Shown here: positions 15,757-24,450 of the stretch, one piece after another
How the letters are laid out: the number at the start of each line of letters is the position of its first letter
Position numbering within the stretch: the first letter of the stretch is position 1
Assembly: GCA_964537555.1 (NCBI GenBank)
Contig: CAZIAD010000035.1
Location: 1 to 36,565, forward strand
Length of the DNA: 36,565 bases
Direction: 5' to 3'
Origin: CAYRWR01 sp964537555
Lineage (GTDB): Bacteria > Spirochaetota > Brevinematia > Brevinematales > CAYRWR01
Notes under the pieces: generated by a model
The model's input: only the letters and a program-made list of their open reading frames with translations
Database searches by the model: none
Told to the model about the DNA's origin: nothing
Program-made: the position numbers and the translations under genes

Positions 15757-16839
15757 CTAAGACCCTTTTTTATTGCGGGCATGGTGGCTGATCACCTGTT
15801 TTAATACTTCTATATTCAATCCCTCCCGGGCTGAGATATAGAGCGCTTCCGGAAACTGCATCCGTACAGACACCAGGTCTTTTTCACTAATGGTATCACA
15901 TTTATTAAAACACATGACTTGCATCACATCCTGAGCATGGATGGCCTTAATGGTATCAGCTACTGCCTGCAGCTTTACCTTCATGTCAGGAGCCCCTACA
16001 TCCACCAGGTGGAGGAGAAGATCAGCATGGATGACGTCCTCCAGGGTAGAATGAAAGGAATCTACCAGGCCGGGGGGCAGATCCCGGATAAAGCCTACCG
16101 TATCACTGATCAGTACCTGTACCCCTTCGCCCAGCCATAATTTACGGGTAGTAGTATCCAGCGTGGCAAATAACTGATCCTGGGCATAGACTTCTTCCTT
16201 GACCAGCTGATTGAGCAGTGTCGATTTTCCGGCATTGGTATAACCTATAATGGCTACCTGAAATTCTTTATAGCGCTGCTTGCGTTGAGTCTGCATCTGT
16301 TGTTCTACTTTTTTCAGCTTTTCCTTAAGAATATGTATACGCTGAGCCGCTTCACGACGGTCACTTTCCAGCTGGGTCTCTCCGGGCCCCCTGATCCCGA
16401 TTCCGCCCTGGGTCCGGGACAGGTGAGTCCACTTTTTGGTGAGCCGGGTCATGTTATACTGGAGCTGGGCCAGCTCTACCTGAAGCCGGGATACGCGGGA
16501 GCGCGCATGAATGGCAAAAATATCCATTATGAGCTGACTCCGGGTAAGCACCCTGCTATCCACCACTTCTTCGATATTTCTGACCTGGGTAGGACTGAGT
16601 TCATGATTAAAGACCAGCACATCTCTTTCAGCTTTATCATAGGTAAGAGATATTTCTTCCAGCTTGCCTTTTCCCAGGAATGTCTTGAGGTCAGGCTTCT
16701 GACGGGCCTGAATAACCGTATCGGTCACTTCCACACCGGCTGTGCGGCACAGCTCTCCCAGTTCAGCCAGTGAATAATGCATATCCTCAAGGTCCTGCTC
16801 AGGAAGTTTGACAGCTACCAGTAAGACTTTTTCTTTCAT
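15757..16839 (-). CDS. hflX: HflX-family ribosome-associated GTPase
   Basis: A 360-residue protein with the HflX arrangement: an N-terminal nucleotide-binding-like domain (KTFLGKGKLEEI, then VFNHELSPTQ), the glycine-rich linker GGIGIRGPGETQLESDRR (145-162), a coiled coil, and a GTPase domain with G1 GYTNAGKST (199-207), G3 DTVGF (246-250) and G4 NKCD. HflX binds the 50S subunit and splits stalled or stress-arrested ribosomes. It is last of the three-gene ricT run, 12 bp after the 610-residue protein, and convergent with the GGDEF gene with only 11 bp between the stops. I saw no terminator between them. Confidence 0.93.
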   Translation of the reverse strand: MKEKVLLVAVKLPEQDLEDMHYSLAELGELCRTAGVEVTDTVIQARQKPDLKTFLGKGKLEEISLTYDKAERDVLVFNHELSPTQVRNIEEVVDSRVLTRSQLIMDIFAIHARSRVSRLQVELAQLQYNMTRLTKKWTHLSRTQGGIGIRGPGETQLESDRREAAQRIHILKEKLKKVEQQMQTQRKQRYKEFQVAIIGYTNAGKSTLLNQLVKEEVYAQDQLFATLDTTTRKLWLGEGVQVLISDTVGFIRDLPPGLVDSFHSTLEDVIHADLLLHLVDVGAPDMKVKLQAVADTIKAIHAQDVMQVMCFNKCDTISEKDLVSVRMQFPEALYISAREGLNIEVLKQVISHHARNKKGS

Positions 16840-16851
16840 AATGCTTATATC

Positions 16852-18684
16852 TTAATTACTAAAAGAATTCATAATGCTCTGCATCATCTGCATGACATTA
16901 TGGCCGCTTTGTAATGAACTGATAAATTTAGAGTTTTGATAACCCCCGATTCCCCTGATATTCCTGATATATTTGGGAGGTTTGCTTTCCACATCCGCAA
17001 ATACCCGGGAAATGATGGTAGCCACCGATGAGAAAAGATTACTGAATTCTTCAAAAAAATCTTTGGCCTGGCCATTAATGTGCACTATATTCTTCTCCAC
17101 CGTGTTTTTATTCTCACCCAGTTTACTGGATTTGTTAGCCAGCAATTTGGTCAGTCTTTTTCCCATACTTCCATCTGCCTGCATATCGTCCACAAAACTT
17201 TCAAAACGGGTGATAAATTTGTCCATATTATAAAATGTCTCGGATACCAGTTTCTGAAAATTCTTTTCCATAAAATTTCCGTTCAGCAGCAGTATGTTAA
17301 TAGTGTTTTTGAGTATGGTATTATAATACTTTTCCAGATAATTATAGACCACCGAGATCTGATAAGGATGGGTAAATCCGATGTAGCCTTCATTTTCCAG
17401 TGCTTCTGCCATTTTTGAGGTATAAATGCCTACCCATTTCAGGTCTGAAAAAAGCTTATTAATGAATACTTCCACTTTTTTAATACGGGCATCTTTTATA
17501 GACTTTTTTGCTACCAGGCGGATACGTTTTTCCAGTATCTCCACGTATACTTTAAACAGATCGTATTTGGTATGGACAAAACTGGGAGTATACAAAGGGT
17601 CTTTCCTGATGACCTGGATGATATAACTGAGCATCTTATTATAGGCCAGGTTCTTCATATCTTCCTGTAAGGCTGTGATTTCTGTGTTTACATCAAAAGG
17701 CTTGGCCGGGCCGTCCGGCAGAAGATTTTCAGGGTCAGTCTGGGCCTGGTCGCTTAATTTTTCCTCTTCACTATACTCCTGGGCAATATTATATAACTCC
17801 TGTAATACCTTATGGTTATCTACCACCAGGTCTATCTGAAAGATCGCTTCTTCCAGGGCTTTAATATAATTGACCAGGGCATCCCCGGGGATATCAGTAA
17901 AATTCGGGGTCACCGCAGGGTCATAGGCATTGTCAAATCGTTTCAGCAGGACATTGAAGTCAAATTCTGCCAGGTTTCTGATGTAGACCAGGTTGGTATA
18001 GAAGCGGTTGACCTGCTCGATCACAGGTTTCTGTATACCATAAACAAAAGTATAGAGGCTTTTATCCAGCATATCTACAGCTTTAGGCACATCATCTATG
18101 CCTTCCACTGCTTTTTTTATGCCCTCTATTGAAAAATTATTCTCGATCTCTGCAGAATTAAATTCCACTAATTTTTCAAAAAGCTTTTCTACTATAGTCT
18201 TGTTATTCTTTGGGTCATCCCATCGGTCTGGATTATCCATAGTCTTCTTATAGATATCTTTCCACACCAGGAGTTTCATATTAAGGTCGTGGAGGCGCAG
18301 GGCGAAGTATCTGGTGAGCCGCCGGGTGCCGGGAGAGTACATCACCGGTTTCACCGTGGCAATCTTTTTTTCAATATCTTTGATGGCTTTATCTAATTTG
18401 TACTGGTCCGTACTCTTTATACCGAAAGCAGCTAAAAAAAAAGCGATTATCTTCTCTAAAAAGCTAAGCTGGACGCGGAGTTCCTGTATACTGGTATGCT
18501 TCTCCCTAGCCTGAATATCCCCTTCTTTTAAGGAATTAACATCCATGTCTTTGGCAGATTTTTTAAGGTTGCTGGCCATCTTCTGTTTTTCTTTTTCATT
18601 CATAGCCAACACATGCGGATCAAAATTATCCATAAATATGCCCTGGTTTTTGGCGTTCTCTATGGAATCCTTCTTATAAGCCAT
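16852..18684 (-). CDS. Large helical protein of unknown function, probably spirochaete-specific (DUF5312-like)
   Basis: A 610-residue, mainly helical, lysine- and glutamate-rich protein with no signal peptide and one short hydrophobic stretch (IIAFFLAAFG, about residues 77-86). I see no catalytic motif. Its size, composition and place beside ricT recall a family described only in spirochaetes (I believe DUF5312), but that is from memory and not certain. The ATG at 18682-18684 follows a TTTGGAG ribosome binding site. The gene lies 15 bp after ricT and 12 bp before hflX, so the three are co-transcribed. A structural or scaffold role is possible; there is no direct evidence. Confidence 0.6.
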   Translation of the reverse strand: MAYKKDSIENAKNQGIFMDNFDPHVLAMNEKEKQKMASNLKKSAKDMDVNSLKEGDIQAREKHTSIQELRVQLSFLEKIIAFFLAAFGIKSTDQYKLDKAIKDIEKKIATVKPVMYSPGTRRLTRYFALRLHDLNMKLLVWKDIYKKTMDNPDRWDDPKNNKTIVEKLFEKLVEFNSAEIENNFSIEGIKKAVEGIDDVPKAVDMLDKSLYTFVYGIQKPVIEQVNRFYTNLVYIRNLAEFDFNVLLKRFDNAYDPAVTPNFTDIPGDALVNYIKALEEAIFQIDLVVDNHKVLQELYNIAQEYSEEEKLSDQAQTDPENLLPDGPAKPFDVNTEITALQEDMKNLAYNKMLSYIIQVIRKDPLYTPSFVHTKYDLFKVYVEILEKRIRLVAKKSIKDARIKKVEVFINKLFSDLKWVGIYTSKMAEALENEGYIGFTHPYQISVVYNYLEKYYNTILKNTINILLLNGNFMEKNFQKLVSETFYNMDKFITRFESFVDDMQADGSMGKRLTKLLANKSSKLGENKNTVEKNIVHINGQAKDFFEEFSNLFSSVATIISRVFADVESKPPKYIRNIRGIGGYQNSKFISSLQSGHNVMQMMQSIMNSFSN

Positions 18685-18699
18685 TCATACTCCAAACGC

Positions 18700-19653
18700 T
18701 TAGTTCACTTGAGCTTTTAAAGCGTAATGTACTACACCTTTTTCATCTTTACGGCGCATCTGAATATCTTCATGGCCGAATTTTACCTGGTGATGATGAA
18801 TATCGCTGGCACATATCTCATTTTTGATGATATTAACAGAAAAGATGCGGTAGCTCTTCTCTCCGTCTGCAACCATCGACCCTACTTCGGGATATTTTTT
18901 TCTTTCGTGTACATAAAAATCATTCTCATAGGAAAGACAGCACATCAGCCTGCCGCAGATCCCGGTAAGCTTGGAAGCATTGACCACAAAGCCCTGGCTT
19001 TTAGCCATTTTTAAGAAGATAGAGTCCATGTGACAGTTCGATCTCAGACAGCAACACTGCTCTCCACACACTCCATAACCGCCCAGTATCTTGGCTGCAT
19101 CTCTGACCCCTATCTGTCTCATCTCTATCCGGGTTTTAAACAGGGAGGCCAGTTTCTTGACCAGCTGCCGGAAGTCTACACGGTTGTCAGCGGTGAAGTT
19201 AAAGATCACTTTCTTCCTGTGCAATAAGAAGTGCACATTGATGAGTTTCATATCCAGATCGAGCTCCTTCACTTCTTTGAGGGCCAGGTCATAGGCACTT
19301 TCTGATTCTTTGCTGAGTTCCACTCTCTGGTCTACTTCTTCATCACGGGCCAGCCGGAGCACCCGGTTATTTTCAAAATCTATCAAGAGGGTATCATCAC
19401 TATGCTTATCTTCCTGATGCTCTTCGATTTCTACATCATCCACATCAGAATGGACTTTTTTGTCCAAATGTTTACTAAGTTTTACCTCATGAGTCTTATC
19501 CCAGTCGATGATATCACTTTTGACCAGTCCGATATCTTCACCAAACTTGGTATTTACTACCACCCAGGTCCCTGGTACCAGTTCCAGTTCTTTTTCCATT
19601 TTATAAGGGACGACCATATTATCAAAATAGGTCTTTATATAAACTGCCTTCAT
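18700..19653 (-). CDS. ricT: PSP1-domain protein RicT/YaaT
   Basis: A 317-residue protein with the PSP1 C-terminal domain. The diagnostic cysteine cluster reads GGYGVCGEQCCCLRSNC (Cys196, 200, 201, 202, 207), then GICGRLMCC (Cys233, 238, 239). In Bacillus, YaaT (RicT) forms the Fe-S-containing RicA-RicF-RicT complex that guides RNase Y in mRNA maturation and affects development. An acidic, histidine-rich insertion lies at about 68-86. The ATG at 19651-19653 is preferred to the TTG two codons upstream because AAAAGGA stands seven bases before it. First gene of the ricT-DUF5312-hflX run, behind an almost perfect promoter. No ricA or ricF gene is in the window. Confidence 0.88.
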   Translation of the reverse strand: MKAVYIKTYFDNMVVPYKMEKELELVPGTWVVVNTKFGEDIGLVKSDIIDWDKTHEVKLSKHLDKKVHSDVDDVEIEEHQEDKHSDDTLLIDFENNRVLRLARDEEVDQRVELSKESESAYDLALKEVKELDLDMKLINVHFLLHRKKVIFNFTADNRVDFRQLVKKLASLFKTRIEMRQIGVRDAAKILGGYGVCGEQCCCLRSNCHMDSIFLKMAKSQGFVVNASKLTGICGRLMCCLSYENDFYVHERKKYPEVGSMVADGEKSYRIFSVNIIKNEICASDIHHHQVKFGHEDIQMRRKDEKGVVHYALKAQVN

Positions 19654-19688
19654 TACCAATCCTTTTTACACATTATTTGCACAGATTA

Positions 19689-19716
19689 ATTATATTTGAT
19701 TAATATGACTTGTCAA
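19689..19716 (-). promoter_or_regulatory. Consensus sigma70-type promoter of the ricT operon
   Basis: Minus strand: -35 TTGACA (complement of 19711-19716), 16 bp spacer, -10 TATAAT (complement of 19689-19694). Both hexamers are perfect. The start would be near 19681, about 28 bases before the ATG at 19653. Confidence 0.8.
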
Positions 19717-19792
19717 GCTATTATCTTTAAATCCACTTTAAAGCAATTACCCCATCCAAAAGTAACACTTTTATGAGTTCCTGGTTTTCAAC

Positions 19793-19798
19793 TATAAT
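19793..19798 (+). promoter_or_regulatory. -10 element for the 19823 operon
   Basis: TATAAT at 19793-19798, about 25 bases before the ATG at 19823. No convincing -35 stands 16-18 bp upstream (TTTTAT or TTTATG at about 19769-19775), so an activator may be needed or the promoter may be weak. Confidence 0.45.
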
Positions 19799-19822
19799 AG
19801 GACTCAAAATCAGGAGGAAAAC

Positions 19823-20476
19823 ATGAAAAAAGTCTTAAGCACTTTCGTTCTTATTTTACTGTGCGGCTCTCTGGCTATGGCAGAGCAGAGCGATGAAGAA
19901 CGACTGGATACCTTGATCGATTCGGGATGGGATAAAAAAGCTCAATACCAGGAAGATCATAAAGAAAAACAGGAGAAAAAGCCAGCCCCCACAGAGACCA
20001 AAACCGTCACAACCATCACTGTGACTACCCAGGTCACTACCATTCAGGAGCCGGCTCCGGACTATTACAGGCCCAATAGCGGCCGCATCGGCATAGGTAC
20101 CCTGGCTCTGGCTGAATTTCTGGGTGCCATCACTCCCGGACTGGGTATGGCCCACTTTACGGTAGGGGATACCCGGGGCGGATTGATCACGCTGGGCATG
20201 ACAGGGCTGTCGCTGGCCCTCTATCTCAGTGCGGAGATCATGATAGAGACCCGGACTATCGATAATCCTAACATTTACGGCATCATGTACTATGGTTCAT
20301 TTGCAGTCTATGGAGCTGCTATACTCTATGACCTTCTGGGCACCCCTGTCTATGTCAGAAAATACAACCAGAACCTGACGGCCCAGATCCGTCCTATGAA
20401 AGCAGTAGCGGTACAATACGAACAGCTTAAGCCCCGGTTCGGGTTTAATCTGATCGATGTCGAAATCAGGTTTTAG
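19823..20476 (+). CDS. Exported protein with C-terminal hydrophobic segments, unknown function
   Basis: A 217-residue protein with a type I signal peptide (MKKVLSTFVLILLCGSLAMA, cleavage expected after AMA). A charged stretch follows, then a threonine/valine-rich linker (about residues 56-75), then about three glycine-rich hydrophobic segments between 88 and 175 (for example GLITLGMTGLSLALYLSA). This plan recalls spirochaetal P13/DUF5683-like small envelope proteins, but I cannot assign it. The ribosome binding site is AGGAGG. The gene is followed after nine bases by a DUF4097 lipoprotein gene with AGGAG before it, so the two exported proteins are made together. Confidence 0.6.
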   Translation: MKKVLSTFVLILLCGSLAMAEQSDEERLDTLIDSGWDKKAQYQEDHKEKQEKKPAPTETKTVTTITVTTQVTTIQEPAPDYYRPNSGRIGIGTLALAEFLGAITPGLGMAHFTVGDTRGGLITLGMTGLSLALYLSAEIMIETRTIDNPNIYGIMYYGSFAVYGAAILYDLLGTPVYVRKYNQNLTAQIRPMKAVAVQYEQLKPRFGFNLIDVEIRF

Positions 20477-20485
20477 GAGTATAAC

Positions 20486-21469
20486 ATGAAAAGATTTTTA
20501 TTATTATTATTTATATGCAGCACCTTAATAGTCTCATCCTGTGCTGATTTCTGGGCTCCCGGGGTAAGAGTGTACAAGGTAGAGAGCTATGAACTGGCCC
20601 CTTCTTTCACCAATGAACTCTCTGCCGCTCTGAACATCGGAGAAATCCACCTGCACAATCATGCCGGTACAAACATCCTGGTTGTCCTTTCCAATTATGT
20701 CGATGCAGGAGGCTGGACGATTGGTTCAGAATATATTGAAAACAATCTCCTCTTCACTATCAGCAGTAACGGATCCAGCAATCTCAGTATAGCTCAAGCC
20801 CCCGGTATCAGCCCTGATTACTGGAACATATATAGCATAGGCTCCAAGATACACATCTATCTCCCTGCTGGGATAGCTATAAAGCATTTGGATCTCTTCT
20901 CTGACACCGGCACTATAGACTTAAATGTCGCAAACAGCTTCGCCGGCATCGATCTCACTACAGAGACCGGTTCCGTAGACTGCCGGGGCACTCTTAATGC
21001 CCGGGTGATGAACATGAATACTCAGACCGGCTCCATCACTGCAAATATACTGCTTGCAGAAAAAGTATTATTAAATACCCAGACCAGCAGTATAAATGTA
21101 CTCAATAAGATAAGTGCCAGCAATGTAACGGCCATCACTCAGACCGGATCCATCGATATGAAAGCAGAGCATGTAAAGGATCTGGCAGTGACTGCTCAGA
21201 CAGGCTCCCTGGATATAGAAATACTGAATTTTTACAATAATATTGCCAATATAGATCTCAATAATACTACGGGAAGTATAGACCTCACGCTATCTGATAC
21301 CACAGATATCAAGGTCTATGCCACTGTTGTAACAGGATCCATAGATAATCGTATAGCTTTCGATACAGAGACCAGCGACAGAGTTTCTTTAGTAGGCCAG
21401 AATCAGGCAGGCACCCGGATGATCGACATCCATACTCAGACCGGCTCCATCGATCTCAGACGCTTTTAA
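20486..21469 (+). CDS. DUF4097-type lipoprotein with repeated TQTGSID beta-helix motifs
   Basis: A 327-residue protein with a lipoprotein signal (MKRFLLLLFICSTLIVSSC, Cys19 as the lipidation site). From about residue 130 to the end it carries around eight rungs of a repeated T-x-T-G-S-I/L/V-D/T motif, for example TETGSVD, TQTGSIT, AQTGSLD and twice TQTGSID. This is the pattern of the DUF4097 adhesin-like beta-helix family, in which one side of the helix is built from such turns. It should be a surface or periplasmic structural protein. It is the second gene of a two-gene operon and is followed at once by a strong terminator. No enzyme motif is seen. Confidence 0.8.
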   Translation: MKRFLLLLFICSTLIVSSCADFWAPGVRVYKVESYELAPSFTNELSAALNIGEIHLHNHAGTNILVVLSNYVDAGGWTIGSEYIENNLLFTISSNGSSNLSIAQAPGISPDYWNIYSIGSKIHIYLPAGIAIKHLDLFSDTGTIDLNVANSFAGIDLTTETGSVDCRGTLNARVMNMNTQTGSITANILLAEKVLLNTQTSSINVLNKISASNVTAITQTGSIDMKAEHVKDLAVTAQTGSLDIEILNFYNNIANIDLNNTTGSIDLTLSDTTDIKVYATVVTGSIDNRIAFDTETSDRVSLVGQNQAGTRMIDIHTQTGSIDLRRF

Positions 21470-21489
21470 AAAATCAGTCCAATAAAAAA

Positions 21490-21521
21490 GGGTCCGGTTC
21501 AAACCGGGCCCTTTTCTTTCT
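21490..21521. terminator. Bidirectional terminator between the DUF4097 lipoprotein gene and acpP
   Basis: GGGTCCGG-TTCAAA-CCGGGCCC forms an 8-bp stem (one G-T pair), with TTTTCTTTCTT on the plus side and an A run before it that gives a T run on the minus strand. It can serve both convergent genes. Confidence 0.88.
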
Positions 21522-21565
21522 TAAAAATTCAAAAATAAACAGATCGATAAAATATCGATAATTGC

Positions 21566-21799
21566 TTACTGATGATTCTTGATGAAGTTTACAGCATCAC
21601 CAACAGTCTTGATGTTCTGAGCTTCTTCATCGGGAATATCAATTCCAAATTCTTCTTCTAAAGCCATTACCAAGTCAACAATATCCAAAGAATCTGCACC
21701 CAGATCTTCAATAAAGTTTGCAGCTTCTTTTACAGATGCTTCATCTACACCGAGCTTATCAACGATAATTTCTTTGACCTTATCAATTACGTCAGCCAT
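21566..21799 (-). CDS. acpP: Acyl carrier protein
   Basis: A 77-residue acidic protein with the 4'-phosphopantetheine attachment motif GADSLD, Ser37 being the modified serine. Length and sequence (VKEIIVDKLGVDE, ALEEEFGIDIPDE) are those of a standard fatty-acid synthesis ACP. It carries growing acyl chains between Fab enzymes. It has an excellent ribosome binding site (AGGAGG, complement of 21810-21815) and its own near-consensus promoter. No fab gene lies next to it: downstream is a terminator, upstream a divergent exported-protein gene. Confidence 0.95.
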   Translation of the reverse strand: MADVIDKVKEIIVDKLGVDEASVKEAANFIEDLGADSLDIVDLVMALEEEFGIDIPDEEAQNIKTVGDAVNFIKNHQ

Positions 21800-21838
21800 G
21801 AGAATATCCTCCTAAATATTGTGTACAATTTTTTATAT

Positions 21839-21867
21839 ATTTTATTAGTGGAACATTTTTCTGTCAA
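21839..21867 (-). promoter_or_regulatory. Promoter of acpP
   Basis: Minus strand: -35 TTGACA (complement of 21862-21867), 17 bp spacer, -10 TAAAAT (complement of 21839-21844). The start is expected near 21832, about 33 bases before the ATG. Confidence 0.75.
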
Positions 21868-21904
21868 GAATTAAAATATCTATTTTTTTGCCGATAAGAT
21901 ATAC

Positions 21905-21925
21905 AGGCTATATCTATCATAGCCT
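21905..21925. promoter_or_regulatory. Inverted repeat upstream of the 21942 gene
   Basis: AGGCTAT, a 7-base spacer, ATAGCCT: a perfect 7-bp inverted repeat ending about 8 bases before the AAGGAG ribosome binding site. A weak promoter (TTGCCG at 21888-21893, TATCTA at 21911-21916) overlaps it. It could be an operator or a leader hairpin. Confidence 0.35.
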
Positions 21926-21941
21926 CAAAAAGGAGAAAGAG

Positions 21942-22736
21942 ATGAAAAAAGTCCTGATTAGCATAATTCTTAGCTTTATATGCCTGATTCCGGGGTTTAG
22001 CGATGAATTTATCATAGATGAGCCCGGATATCATAAAAACAGCAGCTCCACCCCCCCTAGTGCCGGGCCTGGCGAATCCATGCCCTATATCGGCAGCGTA
22101 CCTACTCCGGATAATTTTAAGCAGGGCACTCTATACTCGGAATTCATGATGTATGACGGAGGGGGTGTAGGTTTAAGACTCAATGTCGGGATCTTTAACA
22201 TACTGTCCATTGGGGTATCTGAAAATTTTGACCACGTAGTGGGGTCTGACCCTGTGCACCTTAATATTCCCTCTGCCTATCTGAAGTTCTCCCTGTTTGA
22301 ATCCCGTAATCGGTTTAACTACGCTTTCGGTTTTGACAGCTTTGCATACGGGTCCAATGGCTCTTATGTAGCCCCGGATGGCACCAGCAGCACTATGTAT
22401 GGTTTCTATTTCACTACCGGAAAAAGCTATAGAATATTCGGGGCCCGCAATATGTTTACCCTGGGGCTTAGAGTCCCACTCTTACCCAGCTCATTCCGGA
22501 ATATTACCAACAGCACCCTGTTCATGGCTGCTACCCTGGGCAGCCCGGTATTTAAAGCTGGCTTTCTTTTGGAAAATGTCTATCTAAACTTTACCCGGGC
22601 TTCATCTATACTGCCCTCTGTACTCTTTCGTTTCAGCCCGGTGAGCGGTTTTGAATTAGGCCTTACTCTGCAGTATCAGATCTATAATGATCTGGTAAAC
22701 CGCATATTTAATCTCAGCTATACCACTCGACTCTAA
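21942..22736 (+). CDS. Exported protein, probably an outer-membrane beta-barrel; unknown function
   Basis: A 264-residue protein. The frame is open 18 codons further upstream (to 21888), but the start at 21942 is chosen because AAGGAG precedes it and a clear signal peptide begins there (MKKVLISIILSFICLIPGFS). The mature part alternates hydrophobic and polar residues with many aromatic and glycine residues (GLRLNVGIFNILSIGVSENF and similar), as in an outer-membrane barrel. A proline/serine-rich stretch follows the signal peptide. I do not recognise the family. One base separates its stop from the TrkH/KtrB start, so translation of the two is coupled. Confidence 0.6.
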   Translation: MKKVLISIILSFICLIPGFSDEFIIDEPGYHKNSSSTPPSAGPGESMPYIGSVPTPDNFKQGTLYSEFMMYDGGGVGLRLNVGIFNILSIGVSENFDHVVGSDPVHLNIPSAYLKFSLFESRNRFNYAFGFDSFAYGSNGSYVAPDGTSSTMYGFYFTTGKSYRIFGARNMFTLGLRVPLLPSSFRNITNSTLFMAATLGSPVFKAGFLLENVYLNFTRASSILPSVLFRFSPVSGFELGLTLQYQIYNDLVNRIFNLSYTTRL

Positions 22737-22737
22737 T

Positions 22738-24447
22738 ATGCAGGCATTGCTCAGGTTTAAAAAACCCCTGGAGATCTTCAAATCCCTTTTGATCTCCCTG
22801 ATACTACTATACTTTATCACCCTGTTTTTTCCCGGTGCTAAAATGAGTCATCTAAACGGAGCTCTATATGCTATCATGGCATTGAGCGCGATCAATATAA
22901 TCATACAGATAGGGCTTAATGTCACTGTCAAAGAAAAAGACCTTCCTGTATCCGCCATTGCCAATCTGGCCTGGTTCAGTTTCCTGCGTTTTACCTTTCT
23001 TCATCAGACATTGGTGCATCAGGATGATACCGGCACCGGTTTCCATATATTACTTATTATACTGAGCCTGGGTTTTTTGCTTTTCTATTTGATAAAGACC
23101 TTGCGCCGGGTATTCCATGTCGAAGGCCAGATAAAACTCAAACCATATCGCCTCATTGCTGTTTCTTTCTTAACAGTCATATTTATGGGCTCAATACTTC
23201 TGTTTCTCCCCATTTCCCGTCAGGCCGGACAGCCCCCCTTATCTTTACTCGATGCGTTTTTTACGGCCACTTCAGCAGTCTGTGTGACCGGACTGATAGT
23301 AGTGGACACAGGCAGCTATTTTTCCCTGTTCGGCCAGATCGTTATCCTGCTTATGATTCAGGTCGGGGCATTGGGTATCATGACTTTTGCAGGATTTTTT
23401 TCCGTCATTATGGGAGAAAAGCTTAGTCTGTTTGACAGATATACCGCGCAGAATGCGGTAAATGAGATGCATTCCTCCGGGATGAACCGTTTCCTTATTT
23501 CCGTAGTCCTGACTACAGTTATCATTGAACTGAGCGGGTCATTTTTTTTATGGCTGAGATTCAAGGATATACTGCCCTGGGACCAGGCACTATACTACTC
23601 TGTTTTTCACGCTATCTCAGCCTTCTGTAATGCAGGATTTTCTCTCTATTCCGATTCACTGATGCAGTTCAGGGAAGACACCTGGATGAACCTCGTATTC
23701 ATGCTGTTGATCACTCTGGGAGGCCTGGGCTTTGCTGTGATCGTCAATTTACGCAGATTGATCTCCGGACGGGAAAGGCGCCTGAGCCTGCATAGTAAGC
23801 TGGTCCTGTTCAGTTCCGCAGTACTGATCATATTGGGGGCTACCCTCTTTTTTATACTGGAATATGCTAATATCCTGAATGGGATGAAGGGTGGAGAAAA
23901 GATACTGACCAGCCTGTTCTCTTCCGTGACTACCCGTACTGCAGGATTTAATACTATTGATTACAGCCAGGCCCGTCCCGCCACCTTATTTATGAGCTCT
24001 ATCATGATGTTTATAGGGGCCTCCCCCGGCTCTACCGGCGGGGGCATTAAGACCACCACCATCATGATCATGATCATGACTATCTATCACACCCTGAAGG
24101 AAAGATCCACTATCAGAGTATTTGGCAGAGACCTGCACATAGAGACTGTCAGAAAAGCTCTGGTCCTGTTTTTCCTGTCTCTGGCCTGGGTATTTCTTAT
24201 CAGCATCATTCTCAGTTCCCTGGAAGACCAGGCATTTATCAATATCATGTTTGAATGCCTGTCTGCTTTCGGGACCGTAGGCCTGTCTACGGGTATCACC
24301 CCCTCACTGAGCCCGGTCAGCAAATCTGTTATCATCATTACCATGTTTTTAGGCCGTCTGGGGCCTCTTACCCTGATGTATTCCCTGGGTATGCAGACCC
24401 GGCAGTTCCAGTTTGGCCGGCCCGTAGAAAAAGTACAAGTCGGATAA
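22738..24447 (+). CDS. TrkH/KtrB-family potassium uptake channel subunit
   Basis: A 569-residue membrane protein with the four-fold M1-P-M2 arrangement of this superfamily. The four selectivity-filter loops are visible: SAVCVTGLIV, AFCNAGFSLY, TRTAGFNTID and AFGTVGLSTG, each with the key glycine. An intramembrane stretch SPGSTGGGIKTTT lies in the third repeat, as in KtrB/TrkH. About 130 extra N-terminal residues with several membrane segments precede the core. The protein would import K+ (perhaps with Na+) across the inner membrane. The usual cytoplasmic RCK partner (KtrA/TrkA) is not encoded next to it. It is co-transcribed with the upstream barrel-like protein. Confidence 0.9.
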   Translation: MQALLRFKKPLEIFKSLLISLILLYFITLFFPGAKMSHLNGALYAIMALSAINIIIQIGLNVTVKEKDLPVSAIANLAWFSFLRFTFLHQTLVHQDDTGTGFHILLIILSLGFLLFYLIKTLRRVFHVEGQIKLKPYRLIAVSFLTVIFMGSILLFLPISRQAGQPPLSLLDAFFTATSAVCVTGLIVVDTGSYFSLFGQIVILLMIQVGALGIMTFAGFFSVIMGEKLSLFDRYTAQNAVNEMHSSGMNRFLISVVLTTVIIELSGSFFLWLRFKDILPWDQALYYSVFHAISAFCNAGFSLYSDSLMQFREDTWMNLVFMLLITLGGLGFAVIVNLRRLISGRERRLSLHSKLVLFSSAVLIILGATLFFILEYANILNGMKGGEKILTSLFSSVTTRTAGFNTIDYSQARPATLFMSSIMMFIGASPGSTGGGIKTTTIMIMIMTIYHTLKERSTIRVFGRDLHIETVRKALVLFFLSLAWVFLISIILSSLEDQAFINIMFECLSAFGTVGLSTGITPSLSPVSKSVIIITMFLGRLGPLTLMYSLGMQTRQFQFGRPVEKVQVG

Positions 24448-24450
24448 AAG

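Noticed and set aside
19654..19659. TTG start two codons before the ricT ATG
   Set aside because: The ribosome binding site lies almost on top of the TTG but at seven bases from the ATG.
21888..21941. Longer form of the barrel-like protein starting at 21888
   Set aside because: The signal peptide and the AAGGAG ribosome binding site both point to the ATG at 21942.
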